Below are positions 58,106 through 64,000 of a stretch of 64,000 bases of DNA, one piece after another. A program made the translations under genes and the position numbers. The notes under the pieces are model-generated. The model saw only the letters and a list, made by a program, of their open reading frames with translations, did no database searches and was not told where the DNA came from. The stretch's first letter is position 1. The number at the start of each line of letters is the position of its first letter. The stretch is from NCBI GenBank assembly GCA_020634875.1, contig JACKAX010000001.1, forward strand, positions 124,001 through 188,000, given 5' to 3'. The DNA is from Anaerolineales bacterium. GTDB lineage: Bacteria; Chloroflexota; Anaerolineae; Anaerolineales; JABWBV01.

Positions 58106-61015
58106 ATGTCTCATAACGTTATCCGTATCGAGGGCGCCCGCGCCCACAACCTCAAAAATATCACGGTCGAAATTCCTCGCGACAAACTGGTCGTTCTCAC
58201 CGGCCTTTCCGGCTCCGGGAAATCTTCGCTCGCCTTCGACACCATCTTCGCTGAAGGACAGCGCCGCTACGTTGAATCGCTCTCTGCCTACGCCCGTCAA
58301 TTCCTCGGGCAGATGGACAAACCCGACGTGGACACCATCGAGGGTCTGTCTCCCGCGGTTTCCATTGACCAGAAAGGGGCCTCCCACAATCCCCGTTCAA
58401 CGGTGGGAACAGTCACGGAAATTTACGACTACCTGCGTCTCCTCTTCGCCCGCGCGGGGATTCCCCACTGCCCGGCATGCGGACGCGAACTCAAGCGCCA
58501 ATCCGCCCAGGAAATCGTAGACGCCATTCAAAACATGCCCGAAGGCAGTCGCATTTTGGTTCTGTCCCCCATCGTCCGCGGACGGAAAGGGACTTATCAG
58601 GCGGTGATGGAAGACATCCAAAAGGCTGGGTTCACCCGTGCCCGCGTAGATGGGAACGTGCTCGAGTTGGGGCAGGAAGACATCGAGCTGGATCGGTACA
58701 AAAAACACGATATCGAAGCCGTGGTAGATCGACTCGTTGTGCGAAAACAAGAAACGCAGGAGGAAGCCGATGCCGCCCGCTCCCGCCTCACCGACTCCGT
58801 TGAAACCTCCCTCAAGTTTGGCGAAGGCATGATGATCGTCCAAAACCTGTCCGTGGACCCCGCCGAAGATATCCTCTTTTCCGAACATCTTGCCTGTCCC
58901 TACGACGGCCTCAGTTTCCCGGAGATCGAACCTCGCACCTTCTCCTTCAACACCCCCCACGGGGCATGCCCGGACTGTCAGGGCATCGGCTCCCGTCTGG
59001 AGATTGACCCCGTCCTGATCATCCCCGACAAGTCGAAATCGCTCAACGGCGGGGCAATTGTGGCGGGCGAATGGGGCGGTCCACGTGACGAAGGCGGCTA
59101 CTACTGGTCCACCCTCGAAGGGGCCGCGAAAGAATTCGGCATCAACCTCGATGCCCCCGTCAACACCCTCACCCCCGACCAACTTCAAATCATCCTCCAC
59201 GGCACCAACGGCAAAGAAGTCCCCATCGAATACAAACGTAAAAACGGGCGCACCTCCACCTTTTACACTACTTTTGAAGGCGTCGTTACTAACTTGCAAC
59301 GCCGCTTTGCCGAAACCAACTCCGAATATATGCGCTCTCGCATCCAGGAGTTTATGAGCGACAAACCCTGCCCCACGTGTAAAGGCGCTCGCCTCCGCCC
59401 GGAAGCCCTCGCCGTTACCGTGGGACCATACAATATCCTTGAACTTACTAACTGGCCGGTCATTGACACCCTGCGCTGGGCCAGTACGCTGACCGGCGAT
59501 GAGTCCCCGCTTGACACGCGTCAACGGATCATCGCCAGCCGAATTTTAAAAGAACTCAACGAACGCCTACAATTTCTCGTGGATGTGGGACTAGACTACC
59601 TCACCCTCAGTCGGACTGCCGTCACTCTGTCGGGCGGCGAAGCCCAACGCATCCGCCTCGCCACGCAGATCGGTTCCCGGTTGATGGGCGTGTTGTACGT
59701 GTTGGACGAACCCTCCATCGGTCTGCACCCGCGCGACAACACACGCCTGCTCCGCACCCTCAAATCTATGCGAGACCTGGGCAACACCGTGTTGGTTGTC
59801 GAACACGACGAAGAGACGATTTTGGAAGCGGACTGGATTGTGGACCTCGGCCCGGGGGCGGGGGAGTATGGCGGGGAGGTGGTCGCCGAAGGCCCGCCGG
59901 ATGTGATTCTTGCCCATCCCACCTCCCTAACCGGAGCGTACCTGTCCGGGCGGATGAAAATCCCCATCCCCGAAACGCGCCGCACCGGAAACGGCAAATT
60001 TATTACCGTTTACGGCGCACAGCAGAACAACCTGAAAAACGTAGATGTGCAGATTCCGCTCGGCAAAATGGTTTGCATCACCGGCGTGTCGGGGTCAGGC
60101 AAATCCAGCTTGCTGAACGAGACACTGTACCCTGCCATCGCCCGCCATTTGCATGGGGGGCGGCACATCCCTGGGGTACATGACCGGATCGAGGGATTGG
60201 AACAACTCGACAAAATCATCAACATTGACCAATCCCCCATCGGGCGGACGCCGCGTTCCAATCCGGGCACGTACACCAAACTGTTCGACGACATCCGCTC
60301 CCTTTTCGCCGAACTCCCCGAAAGTAAAGCACGCGGCTACCAGGCTGGACGGTTTTCGTTCAACGTGAAGGGTGGACGGTGCGAGGCGTGCGAAGGCCAG
60401 GGGCAAATCCGCATCGAGATGCAATTCCTGCCGGATGTGTACGTGCCGTGCGAGGTGTGCAAAGGTGCGCGCTTCAACCGGGAGACGCTGCAAGTTAAAT
60501 TCAAAGGCTTGAGCATCGCCGATGTGTTGGATATGTCCATCTTCCACGCGGTTGAAGTGTTCGCCTCTTTCCCGCCGATGGTGTCAAAACTCCAAACCTT
60601 GATTGATGTGGGTCTGGGCTATATCCGCATCGGGCAGCCCGCCCCGACCCTTTCAGGCGGCGAAGCCCAACGCGTGAAACTGTCCCGCGAGTTATCCAAA
60701 CGCTCCACCGGGCAAACCATCTATGTGCTCGATGAGCCCTCTGTCGGTCTCCATTCGGCGGATGTCCACAAGCTTGTGGAAGTTCTCCACCGCTTGACCG
60801 ACGAAGGCAACACCGTCATCGTCATCGAACACAACCTGGACATCATCAAAGTCGCCGACCACCTCATTGACATGGGGCCGGAGGGCGGCGACCGGGGTGG
60901 ACAGGTGATCGCTACCGGCACGCCTGAAGATGTGTCGCAGGTTTCAGCGAGTTATACCGGTCAATTTTTGAAGCAGATGTTTGCAGGCCTGCCCCTGGCG
61001 CAGGCTCATGCATAA
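58106..61015 (+). CDS. uvrA: Excinuclease ABC subunit UvrA
   Basis: A 969-residue nucleotide-excision-repair damage sensor with two ABC ATPase halves. Walker A motifs are [12 protein letters not shown] and [11 protein letters not shown]; signatures are [13 protein letters not shown] and [13 protein letters not shown]; Walker B follows as [16 protein letters not shown] and [12 protein letters not shown]. Zinc-finger cysteines are in [24 protein letters not shown] and CEACEGQG / CEVCKGAR. The ATG at 58106 ([16 protein letters not shown]) is preferred over 57980. A TACAAT box at 58025 may be the promoter. Confidence 0.97.
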   Translation: MSHNVIRIEGARAHNLKNITVEIPRDKLVVLTGLSGSGKSSLAFDTIFAEGQRRYVESLSAYARQFLGQMDKPDVDTIEGLSPAVSIDQKGASHNPRSTVGTVTEIYDYLRLLFARAGIPHCPACGRELKRQSAQEIVDAIQNMPEGSRILVLSPIVRGRKGTYQAVMEDIQKAGFTRARVDGNVLELGQEDIELDRYKKHDIEAVVDRLVVRKQETQEEADAARSRLTDSVETSLKFGEGMMIVQNLSVDPAEDILFSEHLACPYDGLSFPEIEPRTFSFNTPHGACPDCQGIGSRLEIDPVLIIPDKSKSLNGGAIVAGEWGGPRDEGGYYWSTLEGAAKEFGINLDAPVNTLTPDQLQIILHGTNGKEVPIEYKRKNGRTSTFYTTFEGVVTNLQRRFAETNSEYMRSRIQEFMSDKPCPTCKGARLRPEALAVTVGPYNILELTNWPVIDTLRWASTLTGDESPLDTRQRIIASRILKELNERLQFLVDVGLDYLTLSRTAVTLSGGEAQRIRLATQIGSRLMGVLYVLDEPSIGLHPRDNTRLLRTLKSMRDLGNTVLVVEHDEETILEADWIVDLGPGAGEYGGEVVAEGPPDVILAHPTSLTGAYLSGRMKIPIPETRRTGNGKFITVYGAQQNNLKNVDVQIPLGKMVCITGVSGSGKSSLLNETLYPAIARHLHGGRHIPGVHDRIEGLEQLDKIINIDQSPIGRTPRSNPGTYTKLFDDIRSLFAELPESKARGYQAGRFSFNVKGGRCEACEGQGQIRIEMQFLPDVYVPCEVCKGARFNRETLQVKFKGLSIADVLDMSIFHAVEVFASFPPMVSKLQTLIDVGLGYIRIGQPAPTLSGGEAQRVKLSRELSKRSTGQTIYVLDEPSVGLHSADVHKLVEVLHRLTDEGNTVIVIEHNLDIIKVADHLIDMGPEGGDRGGQVIATGTPEDVSQVSASYTGQFLKQMFAGLPLAQAHA

Positions 61016-61017
61016 AG

Positions 61018-61059
61018 AAAAAAGGCCGGGTAAGGCACAAACCCTACCAGGCCTTTTTT
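61018..61059. terminator. Bidirectional terminator between uvrA and carbonic anhydrase gene
   Basis: AAAAAAGGCC and GGCCTTTTTT arms, with a partial GGGTA / TACC inner stem. It ends both convergent genes. Confidence 0.88.
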
Positions 61060-61060
61060 C

Positions 61061-61708
61061 TTAGCGTCTCAAGGCTTGCACAGCTGTTTCGTAAAAGGGC
61101 AGGATTTCTGTGGGGGTCTCGACGCAAATGTTCAGGTCTTTCAACAACCCATCCCCAATATCATAAATCCATCCATGGATGGCCACTACCTGCCCGCGTG
61201 CCCAGGCATCTTGCAAGATCGTGGTTTCGCAGACATGGCGCACCTGTTCCACCACGTTGAGTTCGCACAGCGTTCGTGCCTGATCTTCAAACGCAGATAA
61301 TACATCCAGGGCAGGGCGATGTTTTTCGTACACATCCTCCACATGCCGGAGCCAGTTATCCACCAGACCCAAGCGTTTGTGCTGTAAAGTCGCAATCACC
61401 CCGCCGCACCCATAATGCCCACAGACGATCACATGCCGGACGCGGAGCACATCCACGGCAAATTGCAAAACCGACAAACAATTTAAGTCTGTATGGACAA
61501 CAAGATTAGCGACGTTCCGGTGAACAAACACTTCCCCGGGAGGCATATTGATGATCTGGTTAGCTGGGACGCGACTGTCTGCACATCCGATCCAGAGAAT
61601 TTCTGGGGTTTGTTGTTGGGACAGGCGTTGGAAGAATTGCGGGTCATTTTCCGTCATTTGGGCGACCCAGGCCCGGTTATTTTCAAAAAGATGGCTGAGT
61701 TTTCGCAT
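61061..61708 (-). CDS. can: Beta-class carbonic anhydrase
   Basis: A 215-residue zinc enzyme converting CO2 and bicarbonate. Zinc ligands are in IGCADSRVPANQI (cysteine, aspartate dyad), and VCGHYGCGG (histidine, cysteine). The helix NLVVHTDLNCLSVLQFAVDV is typical. The ATG at 61708 (MRKLSHLFENNRAW) matches the family start. A TATACT box ends 8 nt before the ATG, with no Shine-Dalgarno, so the mRNA may have almost no leader. The gene is divergent from selD. Confidence 0.95.
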   Translation of the reverse strand: MRKLSHLFENNRAWVAQMTENDPQFFQRLSQQQTPEILWIGCADSRVPANQIINMPPGEVFVHRNVANLVVHTDLNCLSVLQFAVDVLRVRHVIVCGHYGCGGVIATLQHKRLGLVDNWLRHVEDVYEKHRPALDVLSAFEDQARTLCELNVVEQVRHVCETTILQDAWARGQVVAIHGWIYDIGDGLLKDLNICVETPTEILPFYETAVQALRR

Positions 61709-61766
61709 AATCGTCAAGTATACCCCTCCTCGAATCGGGAACGCACCCAAAACCCACGCCCCCTCT

Positions 61767-61772
61767 TATAAT
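61767..61772 (+). promoter_or_regulatory. -10 box giving a likely leaderless selD transcript
   Basis: TATAAT lies exactly 6 nt before the ATG at 61779. No Shine-Dalgarno is present. Confidence 0.6.
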
Positions 61773-61778
61773 ACGCGC

Positions 61779-62837
61779 ATGTCTGATATCGCAAATCCCC
61801 CTACTGGCAAACAAATCCGTCTCACCAGCCTCTCCAAATGTGCAGGTTGAGCATCCAAAATGAGCGCAGAAGCGCTGGCGCAAGTCTTGCGCCCTCTCGA
61901 CGGCATTTTTACTCCCCCCTCCGACCTCCTCACCGGCGTTGGCGATGACGCGGCCCTCTGGCGGCTCGATGACGCTCGCGCGCTCGTTATCACCACCGAC
62001 TTCTTCACCCCGGTCGTGGACACTCCCTACGAATACGGCGCAATCGCCGCGGCGAACAGCCTCTCCGACGTCTACGCGATGGGCGGCCAACCCTTCCTCG
62101 CCCTCAACATCGCCAACATGCCCGGCAACCTCCCGCACGAAACCGTCAGCGAAATCCTGCGCGGCGGGGCGGAAAAAGTGAAAGAAGCGGGAGCAATCAT
62201 CGCGGGCGGGCACACCGTCCAAGATGACGAACCCAAATACGGCCTTGTCGTTCTCGGATTTGTCCACCCCGAAAAAGCGCTGACGAAAGCAGGTGCCCGC
62301 CCCGGCGATATCCTGATCCTGACGAAACCCCTCGGCTTTGGCGTGACCACCACCGCCCTGAAACGCGCGGTCGCCGCGCCCAAACACATTACCGAAGCCA
62401 TCGGATGGATGACCCGCCTCAACGCCGGCGCGGCCCAGCTCGCCCGCGAATTCTCCCTACGTGCGGGCACCGACATCACCGGCTTCAGCCTCCTCGGGCA
62501 TGGTTGGGAAATGGCCCACGCGAGCGGGGTGGGCTTCCGCCTGTCATTCTCCCAAATCCCCTTCATCTCCTGCGCCCGTCAATACGCCGAACAAGGCACC
62601 TTCCCCGGCGGCAGCGCCGACAACCGAATGCACTTCGACCCCCACGTTACCTTCCACCCCGATCTGGACGAACCCAACGAAATGCTCCTCTTCGACGCAC
62701 AAACCAGCGGCGGGCTCCTCCTCGCCGTCCCTCGCGAAAAACAAGCCGATTTCCTTGTGCGTGCCAAGGAGAGCGATCAGCCCGCCTGGGTCATTGGGGA
62801 GGTGGTGGAGGGGGGTGGGATAGAGGTAAATATATAA
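61779..62837 (+). CDS. selD: Selenide, water dikinase SelD with selenocysteine (in-frame UGA)
   Basis: A 352-residue selenophosphate synthetase, if UGA at 61848-61850 is read as selenocysteine (residue 24). The N-terminus MSDIANPPTGKQIRLTSLSK is followed by CAG-U-ASKMS, aligning with the catalytic Cys/Sec loop of SelD. Downstream are LTGVGDDAAL, TTDFFTPVVDTPYEYGAIAA, NSLSDVYAMGGQPFLALNIA and GHTVQDDEP, all family marks. Conventional calling would start at 61860 and lose the active site. It supplies selenophosphate for Sec-tRNA, and here would itself be a selenoprotein. Confidence 0.92.
61848..61893 (+). promoter_or_regulatory. UGA codon and candidate bacterial SECIS element
   Basis: After the UGA, AGCGC-AGAA-GCGCT (61863-61876) forms a small hairpin with its apical loop 18 nt downstream, within the range of bacterial SECIS elements. 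It is followed by GGCGCA / TGCGCC arms at 61877-61893. Folding and SelB binding are inferred. Confidence 0.6.
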
Positions 62838-62850
62838 ACAGGTATCCAAC

Positions 62851-62896
62851 GTACACAGGTAGACAGGTATTTCAAGAAACATGTCTACCTGTGTAC
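62851..62896. repeat. Family C hairpin repeat (C2)
   Basis: GTACACAGGTAGACA (62851-62865) pairs perfectly with TGTCTACCTGTGTAC (62882-62896), with more AAACAGGTATCC and CTTGTCTACTTGT words on either side. It fills the spacer between selD and the convergent merR gene. Confidence 0.85.
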
Positions 62897-62917
62897 TTGT
62901 CTACTTGTTTGCCATAT

Positions 62918-63736
62918 CTACTTAAACACCCACACAATCTCCATCTTGGCATCTGCCCCAGGCCCGGTATACCAGACCTCGCGGGGTGACTCGACCATCT
63001 CGTAGCCATTCTTTTGAATCCAATCCGCGGCAGCGTCATACCCGTTCAGAATTTCAGGAAAGTCGGTTTGGGGGCCAATCATCATGACGCAAGCCGCCTG
63101 CCCGCCCGCCAATTCTTTGACCACTACATTTCCCTTCGCCGCGACCTCACCAGTAAACGGCAGGCAGATTTCAATCGGGCCATCTTCTTGCATGTTGATG
63201 GGGCCGTGATAAATGCCAAACGGGGCATTGCTAGTGCGAGCGTTGTGTTCTTTGACCAACGCATTGAGTGTGTTCAGCGATTGCACAATCGTCTGATCCA
63301 GTTTATCAACCTTGATGTGATGGGTCAGGCTGAGCACTTGTTGGGTCGGAATGGTTTTTACGGTTACTTCGTAACGCATCGGAATCTCCTTTTGTAGAAA
63401 GAACGTGAAAGCTTGAACCTGTGTGCGAATCTGTTCCAATTGCTTTTCTCGCAAATCCAGGTAGTCCTGTACCAGAACTTCGGCCAGCTCGGGAGAGTCT
63501 GCCAGGGTCGCGAGCACCTGCCGAATGGTGGCTAACGGCATATCCATCTCGCGCAAGTTCCGGATCATGCGCGCACGGGAAAGCTGTTCAGCGTCGTAGT
63601 ACCTGTACCCGGATTGTCGATCTACGTGAAACGGTTGTAAAAGGCCTAATTGATCGTACAACCGTAAGGCTTTGATCGAGAGTCGGGTCAGGTTGGCAAA
63701 AGCGCCAATGGAAAGCAGTTCTTCAGGTGGGTTCAT
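62918..63736 (-). CDS. MerR family regulator with GyrI-like effector domain (BmrR type)
   Basis: A 272-residue regulator. MerR winged helix and dimer helix at residues ~5-110 (LLSIGAFANLTRLSIKALRL, HVDRQSGYRYYDAEQLSRAR), coiled coil to ~105, then a GyrI-like small-molecule domain (YEVTVKTIPTQQVLSLTHHI, GYDAAADWIQKNGYEMVESP, GREVWYTG-like end). It resembles BmrR-type multidrug sensors. Its own promoter has the 19-bp spacer expected for MerR control and the transcript starts at the ATG. Confidence 0.92.
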   Translation of the reverse strand: MNPPEELLSIGAFANLTRLSIKALRLYDQLGLLQPFHVDRQSGYRYYDAEQLSRARMIRNLREMDMPLATIRQVLATLADSPELAEVLVQDYLDLREKQLEQIRTQVQAFTFFLQKEIPMRYEVTVKTIPTQQVLSLTHHIKVDKLDQTIVQSLNTLNALVKEHNARTSNAPFGIYHGPINMQEDGPIEICLPFTGEVAAKGNVVVKELAGGQAACVMMIGPQTDFPEILNGYDAAADWIQKNGYEMVESPREVWYTGPGADAKMEIVWVFK

Positions 63737-63742
63737 ATTGCT

Positions 63743-63773
63743 AGTATACAGTCTTCCCAAAGGGTAGAGTCAA
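63743..63773 (-). promoter_or_regulatory. MerR-type promoter with 19-bp spacer (leaderless)
   Basis: On the minus strand TTGACT (63773-63768), 19 bp, then TATACT (63748-63743), 6 nt before the ATG at 63736. The spacer contains a dyad ACTCTACCC-N3-GGGAAGACT (two mismatched positions). The overlong spacer is the hallmark of MerR-family activation. Confidence 0.8.
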
Positions 63774-63786
63774 GGGGCGGCAGTAT

Positions 63787-63895
63787 ACAAGTACACATAT
63801 AGACTGGTAAATATGATCTGCCTCTGTTTACCCGTTTACTTGTGTACTTGTTTACCTGTCTACTGCCTCTTGTTCACCTGTCTACCTTCCCCTTC
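63787..63895. repeat. Family C repeat cluster (C3)
   Basis: ACAAGTACACA (63787-63797) pairs with TGTGTACTTGT (63841-63851); extra TTTACCTGTCTAC and TTCACCTGTCTACC words follow. It fills the spacer between merR and the GT4 gene. Confidence 0.7.
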
Positions 63896-63905
63896 TCCCT
63901 TATGG

Positions 63906-63911
63906 TATATT
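63906..63911 (+). promoter_or_regulatory. -10 box giving a likely leaderless GT4 transcript
   Basis: TATATT lies exactly 6 nt before the ATG at 63918. No Shine-Dalgarno is present. Confidence 0.45.
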
Positions 63912-63917
63912 GCCCTC

Positions 63918-64000
63918 ATGCACATTCTCTTGATCCACCAAGCCTTTGCCGCACTGGATGAGCCAGGGGGGACACGCCATCACGAATTGGCCCTTCATCT
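63918..64000 (+). CDS. GT4 family glycosyltransferase, N-terminal part (cut by window edge)
   Basis: The first 27 codons start MHILLIHQAFAALDEPGGTR, followed by HHELALH. This matches the donor-domain start of WbuB-like GT4 glycosyltransferases (the ILLIHQxF strand, then GGTRHxE). The rest lies beyond the window. A -10 box lies 6 nt before the ATG. Acceptor and donor are unknown. Confidence 0.75.
   Translation, partial: MHILLIHQAFAALDEPGGTRHHELALH

Noticed and set aside
58397..59524. Long open frame on the minus strand inside uvrA
   Set aside because: It is antisense to a complete, well-conserved uvrA reading frame and has no family features; GC-rich codon bias creates such shadows.
13967..63895. 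CRISPR array
   Set aside because: The repeats are not regularly spaced with unique spacers and no cas genes are present.
1..64000. tRNA or rRNA genes
   Set aside because: No cloverleaf or rRNA-like stretch was recognised by eye; a dedicated search could still find one.

Overview
The window looks like a chromosomal segment of an uncultured or poorly characterised Chloroflexota bacterium, probably of the Anaerolineae type. This is inferred from gene content: a ba3-type oxidase next to a Rieske-less cytochrome b fusion, choice-of-anchor B secreted proteins ending in a YLP-like tail, many DinB-fold proteins, and a selenocysteine-type SelD. No rRNA, tRNA or other marker gene was recognised, so the taxonomy is inference. 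Base composition is fairly GC-rich, except for an AT-rich cassette near 32.2-33.0 kb and an AT-rich gap near 57.4-58.1 kb.

Layout. 1-6.4 kb (minus): a respiratory operon with two SCO copper chaperones, oxidase subunits IIa, II and I, a cytochrome b / ferredoxin / FlpD-like / cytochrome c fusion, and a cytochrome c lipoprotein cut by the window edge. 6.6-12.4 kb (minus): two large secreted choice-of-anchor B proteins sharing a nearly identical 1.18-kb segment. 12.5-17.7 kb (plus): a DM13 protein, an OmpR-type two-component system, a thioredoxin-like lipoprotein and MsrPQ; the DM13 and thioredoxin genes share a promoter motif. 17.8-21.5 kb (minus): an ABC-2 exporter and a hydrolase. 21.8-29.0 kb (minus): a run of small housekeeping or detoxification genes (DinB proteins, Tag glycosylase, DUF4287, NTF2-like, VOC, GyrI-like, dienelactone hydrolase, two terpene-cyclase-fold proteins). 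29.1-37.4 kb (plus): a Crp/Fnr regulator with a DUF2892 gene, PIG-L, NUDIX, an AT-rich cassette-like gene, DUF1572, DUF333, GNAT, a broken M23 peptidase and a two-lobed aspartic protease.

37.4-57.4 kb (minus): two tandem MFS genes, a GntR-controlled sugar ABC importer with an MBL hydrolase, an ArsR-like regulator, another MFS gene, DinB, S41, hydrolases, aldo/keto reductase, two tandem SRPBCC-PDZ-DinB fusions, an ankyrin protein, a 49-aa SHOCT-like gene and a GT87-like membrane protein. 57.4-58.1 kb: a gene-free AT-rich gap with many DnaA-box-like sites, a candidate origin. 58.1-64 kb: uvrA, beta-carbonic anhydrase, selD with an in-frame UGA, a MerR/GyrI regulator and the start of a GT4 glycosyltransferase.

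The most unusual non-coding feature is a set of several unrelated short repeat families that share one design: quasi-tandem words of about 7-9 bases arranged as inverted arms, filling spacers between genes and often overlapping the stop codon of the neighbouring gene. Several genes (selD, merR, GNAT, GT4) have a -10 hexamer exactly 6 nt before the ATG and no Shine-Dalgarno, suggesting leaderless transcripts.
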